Assembly: GCA_023263465.1 (NCBI GenBank)
Contig: JALQWV010000191.1
Location: 1 to 11,542 of the forward strand
Source of the DNA: Ilumatobacteraceae bacterium
GTDB lineage: Bacteria; Actinomycetota; Acidimicrobiia; Acidimicrobiales; Ilumatobacteraceae
DNA: 11,542 nt
Direction: 5' to 3'
Part shown: positions 1-6,561 of the stretch, piece after piece
Layout: each line of letters begins with the position of its first letter
Position numbering within the stretch: position 1 is the stretch's first letter
The notes under the pieces: model-generated
Database searches by the model: none
What the model was told of the DNA's origin: nothing
What the model saw: only the letters and a program-made list of their open reading frames with translations
Translations under genes and position numbers: made by a program

Positions 1-311
1 GTGTTGTAGTAGCACATCACCGCTAGGGGTACATCGATGTCGATGTTTCGCAAGTCGTGAAGAATGGACAAGGGAGTTGCACCACGTTCAAGGGCCTGCT
101 CGGATGCAAGTTGGATCATCGGGCCATCCATAACGGGATCCGAGAACGGAATTCCGATCTCAATCGCATCTGCGCCATTGGCAGCAGCGGCACGAACTGC
201 GTCCGTCCAACCGGCATATCCGCCCGTGATGTAAGGGACGAGAAGCTTCCGACCTTCGTCACGTCGTGCACGAAGATGACTTTCCAATTTCCCCGTGTGT
301 AAAACCGCCAT
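1..311 (-). CDS. trpA: Tryptophan synthase alpha chain, N-terminal part (cut by window edge)
   Basis: The alpha subunit cleaves indole-3-glycerol phosphate to indole and glyceraldehyde 3-phosphate and channels indole to TrpB. About 103 N-terminal residues are visible, reading leftward from the ATG at 311. The opening has LVPYITGG at residues 24-31. The family signature IEIGIPFSDPVMDGP (residues 50-64) holds both catalytic acids, Glu51 and Asp62, equivalent to Glu49 and Asp60 of the E. coli enzyme. It is followed by the usual VMCYYN strand, where the window ends. The start lies 3 bases after the trpB stop without a clear Shine-Dalgarno sequence, which suggests translational coupling. Nothing seen is abnormal. 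The C-terminal 60 percent lies outside the window, so completeness cannot be judged. Confidence 0.96.
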   Translation of the reverse strand, partial: MAVLHTGKLESHLRARRDEGRKLLVPYITGGYAGWTDAVRAAAANGADAIEIGIPFSDPVMDGPMIQLASEQALERGATPLSILHDLRNIDIDVPLAVMCYYN

Positions 312-314
312 GAG

Positions 315-1466
315 TTAACCCAAAATGTCCATCATTTGAGCAACGTCTTTGTCCCCTCTACCAGACAAATTCATCAACACTGTTTTACCTTGCATTTTTG
401 GCGCTTCACGAGCGATCCATGCAACAACGTGAGCGCATTCAAGTGCTGGAATGATTCCTTCAGTCTTTGCAAGCAGTTGAAATCCTTCAATTACTTCAGC
501 ATCAGTCACACTCGGATACTCTGCGCGGCCAATCGATGCGAGGTATGAATGTTCTGGTCCGACACCTGGGTAATCGAGTCCAGCACTGATTGATTGGGCC
601 TCTTGCACTTGCCCATACTCGTCCTGCATCAAATAACTGCGCATTCCGTGAACAACTCCTGGCACACCGCGACCGACTGCTGCTCCGCCCGCAGGTTCGA
701 CACCTATTAAGCGAGCATGCGTATCTACGAAACCTGAGAATATTCCGATTGCATTCGAGCCACCACCCACGCAGGCTGCGACATAGTCAGGATCCGTTCC
801 AAGTAATTCGCGACATTGTGCTCGCGCTTCCGTCCCGATCACACTTTGAAACTGCCGAACCATAAATGGATAAGGATGTGGACCCATTACCGAACCAATC
901 GCGTAATAGGTGTGTTCGACAGTTGCCACCCAATCGCGCATGGCTTCGTTTACCGCATCCTTCAGGGTGCGACTACCAGACTTGGCTGGAACAACCTCTG
1001 CTCCGAGCAGTCGCATACGAAAAACATTCAACGCTTGGCGCTCAACATCTACTTCACCCATGTACACCTTGCAACCGAGACCCAGCAAGGCCGCCGCAGT
1101 TGCAGATGCGACACCGTGCTGGCCGGCGCCAGTTTCGGCCACGATGCGCTTCTTGCCCATTCGCTTTGCTAATAATGCTTGACCAAGCACACTGTTGATT
1201 TTGTGTGAGCCAGTGTGATTCAAGTCTTCACGTTTTAATATCATCCGTATTCCAAGCTTGCGACCTAGGTTGTGGCACTCCGTAAGAATCGATGGTCGAC
1301 CTGCGTAGTCACGCAACAGATCGTTCAGCTCGGTACGAAACACCGTGTCGTTCCATGCGTCATGAAACGCTGCCTCGAGTTCTTGACAGGCAGGAACCAG
1401 CGTTTCAGGTACAAAGCGACCGCCAAATGCGCCAAAACGACCATCAGCACCAGGCGTTGTCAACAT
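315..1466 (-). CDS. trpB: Tryptophan synthase beta chain
   Basis: This PLP enzyme condenses indole with serine to give tryptophan, as the alpha2beta2 complex with TrpA. The chosen product is 383 residues, close to the family norm. Visible motifs are the N-terminal GRFGAFGGRFVPETL, the PLP lysine Lys89 in HTGSHKINS, the catalytic glutamate Glu111 in AETGAGQHG, the phosphate-binding GGGSNA loop at 234-239, and the C-terminal SGRGDKD at 368-374. It is the TrpB1 type that pairs with TrpA. The frame is open up to an ATG at 1526, which would add 20 residues and overlap the end of trpF. Those residues (MLEMRCSASPSCQ...) do not look like TrpB, and the family N-terminus fits the ATG at 1466, so I use that. 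Neither start has a strong ribosome binding site. Confidence 0.96.
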   Translation of the reverse strand: MLTTPGADGRFGAFGGRFVPETLVPACQELEAAFHDAWNDTVFRTELNDLLRDYAGRPSILTECHNLGRKLGIRMILKREDLNHTGSHKINSVLGQALLAKRMGKKRIVAETGAGQHGVASATAAALLGLGCKVYMGEVDVERQALNVFRMRLLGAEVVPAKSGSRTLKDAVNEAMRDWVATVEHTYYAIGSVMGPHPYPFMVRQFQSVIGTEARAQCRELLGTDPDYVAACVGGGSNAIGIFSGFVDTHARLIGVEPAGGAAVGRGVPGVVHGMRSYLMQDEYGQVQEAQSISAGLDYPGVGPEHSYLASIGRAEYPSVTDAEVIEGFQLLAKTEGIIPALECAHVVAWIAREAPKMQGKTVLMNLSGRGDKDVAQMMDILG

Positions 1467-1500
1467 GCTTCTAATGTACTTGCGACGCTGGCAGGACGGA

Positions 1501-2109
1501 CTAGCCGAGCACCGCATCTCGAGCATTTGTAATGAAGTGACGCATCTTCACCGCGTCCTTCATGCCTGGAGCCTTCTCCACACCACTACTGACATCCACT
1601 CCCCATGGTCGAACTTGCGCTATCCCCGCAGCAACATTGTCGGGGGTCAAACCACCAGAAAGCATCAGACGAATATTTGTAGGTATATCCCGCAACAACT
1701 CCCAGTCGTAAGCAGTGCCAGACCCTGGATGTAATCCGTCAACCAGAATTGCATCAGATGCGAAGTCATTCGCTTGTGCTGCATCCTGAGAACCAGCAAC
1801 CACCGCTTTGATAACAAAGCGAACATCTGCTGCCACCTCTGCAGTCATAGCTGGTGATTCTTGGCCATGTAATTGCGCACCTTGCAATCGTGCTTCGTTC
1901 ACAATCTCAATCATGCGCGCGGGTGATTCATTGCGAAACACTCCGACAGTTACTGTTTCAGGCGGAAGACGTTTGACGATTTCACGAGCAAGCGCTGGAG
2001 AAATTTGTCGCGGACTTGGAGCAAACACAAATCCCAAGGCATCAGCCCCCAGGGCAACGGCAAGCAGTGCGTCCTGCTCATTCGTTATACCGCAAATCTT
2101 GATGAACAC
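1501..2109 (-). CDS. trpF: Phosphoribosylanthranilate isomerase
   Basis: TrpF catalyses the Amadori rearrangement of N-(5-phosphoribosyl)anthranilate to CdRP, the step before TrpC. The 202-residue protein is a single (beta/alpha)8 barrel. The catalytic pair is visible: the general base Cys6 in FIKICGITN and the general acid Asp124 in ILVDGLHPGSGTAYDW. The phosphate-binding loops LSGGLTPDNV (about 150-159) and VDVSSGVE (about 171-178) are also present. The start is a GTG two bases after the trpC stop, with a GGTGG run in the trpC tail as a possible ribosome binding site. Many actinomycetes lack a dedicated TrpF and use the bifunctional PriA isomerase instead, so a clear trpF between trpC and trpB is informative about the lineage. 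Confidence 0.95.
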   Translation of the reverse strand: MFIKICGITNEQDALLAVALGADALGFVFAPSPRQISPALAREIVKRLPPETVTVGVFRNESPARMIEIVNEARLQGAQLHGQESPAMTAEVAADVRFVIKAVVAGSQDAAQANDFASDAILVDGLHPGSGTAYDWELLRDIPTNIRLMLSGGLTPDNVAAGIAQVRPWGVDVSSGVEKAPGMKDAVKMRHFITNARDAVLG

Positions 2110-2111
2110 GG

Positions 2112-2888
2112 TTATACCACCATCAAATCACGGACTGCTGCGACTGGATCACTTGAGGTAACAATCGACTCGCCAACCAGCACTGCGTCGTAACCGGCAT
2201 CACGCAAGCGGCGCGCATCATCTGCATTCCTAACACCTGACTCGGCGACTTTGATCACTGTTGGAGGAATGAGCGAAGCCATGCGCTCTGCACGCGCGTG
2301 GTCAACTTCAAAAGTAATGAGATCACGTTGATTTACGCCCACGATGGTTGCACCAATAGTAAGAGCTTGTTCAAGCTCATGCTCATCATGCGTTTCTACC
2401 AGCACTTCCAAGCCAATATGCACAGCCAAATCATGAAAGCGAGTGAGTTCGTTATCACTTAGAGCGGCAGCAATCAGCAATACACAATCGGCGCCCATGA
2501 GTCGCGCATCAACCACATCAAATTCGGAAACCGTGAAATCCTTGCGAATGACAGGAAGCGACGTACTTGCACGAGCAACCTGAAGATCTTCTGCCGAACC
2601 ACTAAAGAAGTGCTCATCGGTCAACACCGACAAACACGATGCTCCACCTTGTTCATACAACGCTGCGATGCGAGCGGCGTCAAGCATTGCGTTTAGTACG
2701 CCCTTTGACGGTGATTTTCGCTTGATCTCTGCAATGACACACAAATGCTCATGAGAGTCCCGAACAAGTCGATCGCCGAATCCCCTGGTTGGCGACATAG
2801 CACCGGCTTGACTAACGAGATCATCCAAGTTTCGCTGATCGCGCGATGCAATCTCGCGGTGACTTTGGACGATCTTGTCTAAATACAA
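2112..2888 (-). CDS. trpC: Indole-3-glycerol phosphate synthase
   Basis: TrpC decarboxylates and closes CdRP to indole-3-glycerol phosphate, the substrate of TrpA. The protein has 258 residues, the usual size for a monofunctional enzyme. Catalytic and binding residues are all present: Glu54 and Lys56 in AEIKRKSPSKG, Lys116 in VIRKDFTVS, Glu165 in EVLVETHDE, Asn186 in GVNQRDL and Glu217 in VAESGV. The start appears to be TTG at 2888, three bases after the stop of the upstream ABM gene. The next Met is residue 31, which would remove the conserved N-terminal helix. Translation is probably coupled to the upstream gene. It is not fused to TrpF, which is a separate gene two bases downstream. Confidence 0.95.
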   Translation of the reverse strand: MYLDKIVQSHREIASRDQRNLDDLVSQAGAMSPTRGFGDRLVRDSHEHLCVIAEIKRKSPSKGVLNAMLDAARIAALYEQGGASCLSVLTDEHFFSGSAEDLQVARASTSLPVIRKDFTVSEFDVVDARLMGADCVLLIAAALSDNELTRFHDLAVHIGLEVLVETHDEHELEQALTIGATIVGVNQRDLITFEVDHARAERMASLIPPTVIKVAESGVRNADDARRLRDAGYDAVLVGESIVTSSDPVAAVRDLMVV

Positions 2889-2891
2889 GAC

Positions 2892-3197
2892 TTACAGACC
2901 TTTGCCACCGATCGGCATAACTAGATTAAATTCGGGCGCTCCAACAACGAAGTCAGCAAGCGATTTTGACAGTGCTTTGAATGCATCGCTACCAAGATGT
3001 GCATTCATCGCGTCTTGGCTTGCATACACCTCATAGATCCACACCACATCGGTATCTACTACGTCATGATGAAGAATATACGTCAACGTTTCCGACTCGT
3101 TTTGGGCAGTCACCAGACCAGGCTGAAACACTTCCGTGAATGCATCCCGCTGACCAGGTTTGATACGCAATTTGACGACCACTGCTACTTTGCTCAT
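2892..3197 (-). CDS. Small ABM-domain (antibiotic biosynthesis monooxygenase / YgiN-like) protein
   Basis: This 101-residue protein has the single ferredoxin-like fold of the ABM superfamily. It opens with a beta-strand and LRIKPGQRDAF, followed by the typical ETLTYILHHD and VVWIYEVYASQDAMNAHLGS segments. The last of these contains the family pattern of an aromatic E-x-Y strand leading to a helix with an Ala-His pair. Relatives include cofactor-free quinol monooxygenases, heme-degrading enzymes and many proteins of unknown role, usually homodimers. The substrate cannot be read from the sequence. The gene lies between glyS and trpC with gaps of 11 and 3 bases, so it is cotranscribed with them. 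A role linked to tryptophan or an aromatic intermediate is only a guess. The ATG is set by a strong ribosome binding site. Confidence 0.8.
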   Translation of the reverse strand: MSKVAVVVKLRIKPGQRDAFTEVFQPGLVTAQNESETLTYILHHDVVDTDVVWIYEVYASQDAMNAHLGSDAFKALSKSLADFVVGAPEFNLVMPIGGKGL

Positions 3198-3200
3198 GAT

Positions 3201-3207
3201 TCCTCCT
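3201..3207 (-). promoter_or_regulatory. Strong Shine-Dalgarno sequence for the ABM-domain gene
   Basis: On the leftward strand AGGAGGA lies 3 bases before the ATG at 3197, inside the 11-base gap after glyS. It is by far the strongest ribosome binding site in the eight-gene leftward run, where the other genes mostly rely on coupling. The ABM protein may therefore be made at a higher level than its neighbours. Confidence 0.7.
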
Positions 3208-3208
3208 G

Positions 3209-4516
3209 TTAGAACCCTAGTTTTTCGCTGAGAACACGCTCGAGTTGTTCCATTGACACTCGTTCTTGCTGAGTGGTGTCACGTTCGCGAATGGTCACCT
3301 GACCATCTTCCAGCGAGTCGAAGTCCACCGTGATGCAATAAGGGGTACCTATTTCATCCTGGCGTCGATAGCGACGCCCGATCGCTTGCGTCTCGTCGTA
3401 ATCGCAGTAATAGCGCTTACTCAACCTTGCGAAAATCTGATCAGCAAGTGGTGAGAGCGAGTCCTTCTTTGACAACGGCAAAATTGCCACCTGATACGGA
3501 GCCAATCGGGGGTGCAATCGCAGCACGGTACGCGGCTCATCATTCACCACGTCTTCGTCATATGCGGCGAGTAAGAACGCCGCCATCGTGCGGTTTGCGC
3601 CGGCAGCGGGTTCTACTACGTATGGGACATAACGCTCATTTGTTGCTTGATCGAAGAAATCAAGTTTTTGTTTTGAAAACTCAGCGTGACGATTGAGGTC
3701 AAAATCAGTACGTTGTGCAATTCCTTCAAGCTCTCCCCACCCCCATGGAAACCTGAATTCAATATCGCTTGTACCACTTGAGTAATGCGAAAGTTCATCG
3801 GGATCATGTGCGCGCAGACGCAACATATCCGCCGGGATTCCTAGGTCGATATACCACTGCATGCGAGTTTCGCACCAGTATTCGTACCACTTCGCACTTT
3901 CTGCCGGAGGAACGAAGAACTCCATTTCCATCTGCTCAAATTCGCGAGTACGGAAGATGAAGTTGCCAGGCGTAATTTCATTGCGGAACGACTTTCCAAC
4001 CTGAGCAATTCCAAATGGCGGCTTTTTGCGCGAGGTTTGTAAAACATTCGCAAAGTTGACAAACATGCCCTGGGCGGTTTCAGGACGCATGTACACCGTT
4101 GCGCCTTCGCCTTCTACCGGTCCCGCATGAGTCTGAAACATGAGGTTGAACGCACGAGCTTCAGTGAAGGTACAACCCTTCATCTTTTGAGGGCAATCGC
4201 GTGTTTCTAATTGATCCTCGCGGAAACGACGTTTACAGACCGTGCAATCAACTAACGGGTCGCTGAAGTTAGACAGGTGACCACTTGCTTCAAACACTTG
4301 TGGTGGTCCAAGAATGGCTGCGTCGATCAACACAACATCATCACGCTGTTGCACCATGCTGCGCACCCATGCATCCTTGACATTGCGCAACATGAGAGAC
4401 CCAAGCGGGCCGTAGTCATACGAGGACCGGAATCCTCCATAAATCTCTGCGCTTGGAAATACAAAACCGCGGCGCTTGCAGAGGTTGACAACTTGCTCTA
4501 AATCGCTTGCGGGCAT
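3209..4516 (-). CDS. glyS: Glycyl-tRNA synthetase, alpha2 type
   Basis: This class II synthetase charges tRNA-Gly and is of the dimeric single-chain type found in Actinobacteria, archaea and eukaryotes rather than the alpha2beta2 type. The 435-residue protein begins with LEQVVNLCKRRGFVFPSAEI, the standard family opening, which supports the ATG at 4516. A cysteine-bearing insert (Cys91, Cys94, Cys108, Cys115) may bind zinc. RPETAQGMFVNF (144-155), motif 2 with FRNEITPGNF and FRTREFEQMEMEFF (177-201), and motif 3 GANRTMAAFLL (306-316, Arg309) complete the catalytic core. The anticodon-binding domain covers roughly residues 335-435, starting at LAPYQVAILPL. It is about 20-30 residues shorter than many relatives but nothing essential is missing. 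It sits 20 bases downstream of recO. No T-box or leader is possible in so short a gap. Confidence 0.96.
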   Translation of the reverse strand: MPASDLEQVVNLCKRRGFVFPSAEIYGGFRSSYDYGPLGSLMLRNVKDAWVRSMVQQRDDVVLIDAAILGPPQVFEASGHLSNFSDPLVDCTVCKRRFREDQLETRDCPQKMKGCTFTEARAFNLMFQTHAGPVEGEGATVYMRPETAQGMFVNFANVLQTSRKKPPFGIAQVGKSFRNEITPGNFIFRTREFEQMEMEFFVPPAESAKWYEYWCETRMQWYIDLGIPADMLRLRAHDPDELSHYSSGTSDIEFRFPWGWGELEGIAQRTDFDLNRHAEFSKQKLDFFDQATNERYVPYVVEPAAGANRTMAAFLLAAYDEDVVNDEPRTVLRLHPRLAPYQVAILPLSKKDSLSPLADQIFARLSKRYYCDYDETQAIGRRYRRQDEIGTPYCITVDFDSLEDGQVTIRERDTTQQERVSMEQLERVLSEKLGF

Positions 4517-4536
4517 GGCTACAGACTACAACCCGA

Positions 4537-5256
4537 CTAGTGACGGGGACTGAACATTGCGACTGACCTCAGACGCCGTTCAATGTGATGTTCCATTGCC
4601 TGAGTTGCTAGTTGAGAAATTTCAAAACTTGCAGGAGTTTCTGGCTGTGCAAGTGCAATGTTGAGTTGCCCTCCCAACACTTGCTGCAACAGGTCAATGG
4701 CTGGTTGTGAAATGCTGATGCCGGTACGACACGATTGACACTGCACTCCACCGTGGAAGATGTCGAAGGCAACCAATCTGTCTTTGGATGCGCACCCCAC
4801 GCATGCATGAACCTGTGGGCTGACTCCCTCGGCAGCTAGCAATTTCCAATAAAAAGCCGCAAGCATGACAGGCGAATCGTGCTCCATTAAGGCATTGAGC
4901 GCGCCATTCAGCATTCGATACAAATGAGGCGAAGGCTCCCTGTCCTCAGCAATTTGATCTACCGCTTCAAGCATGGACATTCCTTGTGTCAGCTTGTCGA
5001 GGTTGCTGTGTAAACGTGCCGACGAATCAATGAGTTCAACTTGTGAAACAGTGTCTAGTTCTCTGCCCTTATACAGCTGGACCTCAACATGACTCAACGG
5101 CTCTAGTCGAGCACCAATCTTTGATTTTGTTTTGCGAATACCCTTGGCCACCGCACGAACTTTTCCGTGTTGCTCAGTCATCAAGACAACAATGCGATCC
5201 GATTCTCCGAGTTTGTAACTCCTCAGCACCACACCCTTATCGCGATACAGCGTCAT
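4537..5256 (-). CDS. recO: DNA repair protein RecO
   Basis: RecO loads RecA onto SSB-coated single-stranded DNA together with RecR in the RecFOR recombination pathway. The 239-residue protein starts with the OB-fold signature LYRDKGVVLRSYKLGESDRI and VLMTEQHGKVRAVAKGIRK (about residues 3-43). A helical domain follows, and a zinc finger with Cys152, Cys155, Cys173 and Cys176 (CVGC and CQSC). These are normal for the family. The ATG overlaps the stop of the upstream prenyltransferase homologue as ATGA, so the two are translationally coupled. Linkage of recO to a uppS-type gene is a conserved actinobacterial arrangement. Confidence 0.95.
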   Translation of the reverse strand: MTLYRDKGVVLRSYKLGESDRIVVLMTEQHGKVRAVAKGIRKTKSKIGARLEPLSHVEVQLYKGRELDTVSQVELIDSSARLHSNLDKLTQGMSMLEAVDQIAEDREPSPHLYRMLNGALNALMEHDSPVMLAAFYWKLLAAEGVSPQVHACVGCASKDRLVAFDIFHGGVQCQSCRTGISISQPAIDLLQQVLGGQLNIALAQPETPASFEISQLATQAMEHHIERRLRSVAMFSPRH

Positions 5257-5873
5257 GAGTCCACTCCACCAAATCGACGGTCTCGGCGTTGATAGTCATC
5301 AATTGCTAATTCGATGTCTTCGATGTTGCAATGTGGCCACTCGGTGTTCAGATACACCAATTCGCTGTATGCAAGCTCCCATACAAGCGATGAAGGCAAC
5401 TGTGAGGGATCACCAAAAATCACCACGAGATCTGGCTCATACGGCGCGGGATGGAGTATCGCAGTCGCCAAACTCTTTTCAGATATGTTCTCATCCAATA
5501 TTCCGTTGACTGCTCGAACAAATCTCTGCTGACCATCGGCACAGACATCAATCACCACCGAAGTCGTGCCGTTGATCAATAATTTCCCTCCTACAGATTG
5601 CGCACCACAGGAATTCATGATTTTCTCGATGAGCCCGCTGTCCTTCTGTGACTCTGAAAAATCAGAATAGGGATAAATCGTGAGCCAAACGGCTCCATTC
5701 TGCGCAACAGATTGCCGCAAGGTTGTGATGTATAACGACCAATCCATCGAAGACATTTCGTTCCACTGATCGAGAGATCCCCCGACAACGAGAATGTGTC
5801 GCAATGAGGAACCGTCAGCCACCTCTCTATTGTCGCACGCCATCACCGCCCATATCAGTAAGGTGTTCGCCAT
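5253..5873 (-). CDS. Non-catalytic cis-prenyltransferase homologue, NgBR/Nus1-like; candidate accessory subunit
   Basis: The 206-residue product aligns end to end with undecaprenyl diphosphate synthase but lacks its catalytic residues. RHILVVGGSLDQW (25-37) occupies the place of the H-I-x-x-I-M-D-G-N-G-R-W motif: the catalytic Asp is Gly31 and Asn and Arg are gone, while His26 and Trp37 remain. VWLTIYPYSDFSES (62-75) replaces the FSTENW region. VVIFGDPSQLPSS (150-162) replaces RTSGE-x-R-x-SNF. The C-terminal fold is kept: LVWELAYSELVY (163-174) retains Glu171, and YQRRDRRFGG (194-203) retains the C-terminal RxG motif. It occupies the recO-adjacent position normally held by uppS and overlaps recO by 4 bases. 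The start is uncertain: the ATG at 5873 shares bases with the uppS start, and the ATG at 5843 (residue 11) is an alternative. I infer a partner subunit for the neighbouring UppS. A decaying paralogue is the main alternative, but the frame is intact and the fold motifs are preserved. Confidence 0.75.
   Translation of the reverse strand: MANTLLIWAVMACDNREVADGSSLRHILVVGGSLDQWNEMSSMDWSLYITTLRQSVAQNGAVWLTIYPYSDFSESQKDSGLIEKIMNSCGAQSVGGKLLINGTTSVVIDVCADGQQRFVRAVNGILDENISEKSLATAILHPAPYEPDLVVIFGDPSQLPSSLVWELAYSELVYLNTEWPHCNIEDIELAIDDYQRRDRRFGGVDS
5860..5865 (+). promoter_or_regulatory. Shine-Dalgarno sequence fixing the uppS start
   Basis: AAGGTG lies 6 bases before the ATG at 5872. This supports translation from 5872 rather than from the in-frame ATG at 5794, whose extra 26 residues do not resemble the family. 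The site lies inside the start region of the opposing leftward gene. Confidence 0.5.
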
Positions 5874-6561
5874 GGATCAGGCGAAGCAATCTCCCATCCA
5901 TATCGCCTGCATCATGGACGGCAATGGTCGTTGGGCTAAGAGGCGAGGTCTTCCCCGCACCGAAGGACACACTGCCGGCGAAGAAAACCTCGCAGAGGTG
6001 GTGCGCGTGTGCGCCTCTCGCAACGTCGGCTGGTTGACCGTTTTTGGATTTTCAACGGAGAATTGGGTTCGACCTCCTGCAGAGGTGAAACATATCCTCT
6101 CCTTGCACAAGCGATTGTTCGGGCGCGTTGAGGAACTCAACGCTCATAACGTTCGAATCCAATGGATAGGACGACCATTCGATGAACCTGGCTCGAAAAC
6201 TCCCGCATTTATTCAAAAAGCAATTTTGCAGGCCATCGAAGACACCGCACACAACACGGGCATGGTGCTCACTGTTGCTTTTGACTATGGAAGTCGGGCA
6301 GAGTTGTTGCGCGCCGCACAACGATCTCGAGCAAGCCACAACGCCTCTCACGATATTTCTGTAGCTGAGATCACTAGTCACATGTATGCACCTAACCTTC
6401 CGCCCGTTGACGTAGTGGTACGAACTTCTGGTGAGTCTCGAATTTCAAATTTTATGTTGTGGCAAATCAAGGGGGCGAAGGTGTACTTCACTGAACGTAC
6501 CTGGCCAGATTTTGATGCTCGCGAAATAGACAACGCCCTCGAATTGGTTCATGCCCGCTAA
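5872..6561 (+). CDS. uppS: Catalytic cis-prenyltransferase (undecaprenyl diphosphate synthase type), lacking the C-terminal RxG tail
   Basis: The enzyme adds isopentenyl diphosphate units in cis to an allylic diphosphate, giving the lipid carrier for peptidoglycan and related polymers. The 229-residue protein has the catalytic motif IACIMDGNGRWA (11-22, Asp16), GHTAG (32-36), FGFSTENWVRP (58-68), and RTSGESRISNF (184-194). Two features are unusual. It ends ALELVHAR straight after WPDFDAREID, so the tail that normally carries the RRxGG (RxG) motif is missing. Lys203 in WQIKGAKVYF also stands where the family has a conserved Glu (Y-A-E-L; Glu213 in E. coli). Both missing elements are present in the divergent gene at 5253-5873. 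No other frame after 6540 restores the tail, so a simple frameshift does not explain it. The stop overlaps the start of the helicase gene by 11 bases. Chain length of the product cannot be read from the sequence. Confidence 0.9.
   Translation: MDQAKQSPIHIACIMDGNGRWAKRRGLPRTEGHTAGEENLAEVVRVCASRNVGWLTVFGFSTENWVRPPAEVKHILSLHKRLFGRVEELNAHNVRIQWIGRPFDEPGSKTPAFIQKAILQAIEDTAHNTGMVLTVAFDYGSRAELLRAAQRSRASHNASHDISVAEITSHMYAPNLPPVDVVVRTSGESRISNFMLWQIKGAKVYFTERTWPDFDAREIDNALELVHAR

Noticed and set aside
816..1198. Overlapping plus-strand open frames of 90-118 codons within trpB.
   Set aside because: They are antisense shadows of a clear, conserved gene and have no recognisable domains.
1467..1526. N-terminal extension of TrpB by 20 residues from the ATG at 1526, overlapping trpF.
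   Set aside because: The extra residues are unlike TrpB N-termini and no ribosome binding site precedes either start; the ATG at 1466 fits the family alignment.
5830..5858. Possible sigma-70-like promoter for uppS: TTGTCG (5830-5835) and TATCAG (5853-5858) with 17-base spacing.
   Set aside because: Each box matches only four of six consensus positions, and the predicted start would leave a leader too short to include the Shine-Dalgarno sequence.
5794..5871. Start of uppS at the in-frame ATG at 5794, adding 26 residues.
   Set aside because: The extension lies antisense within the opposing gene, does not resemble the family, and AAGGTG fits the ATG at 5872.
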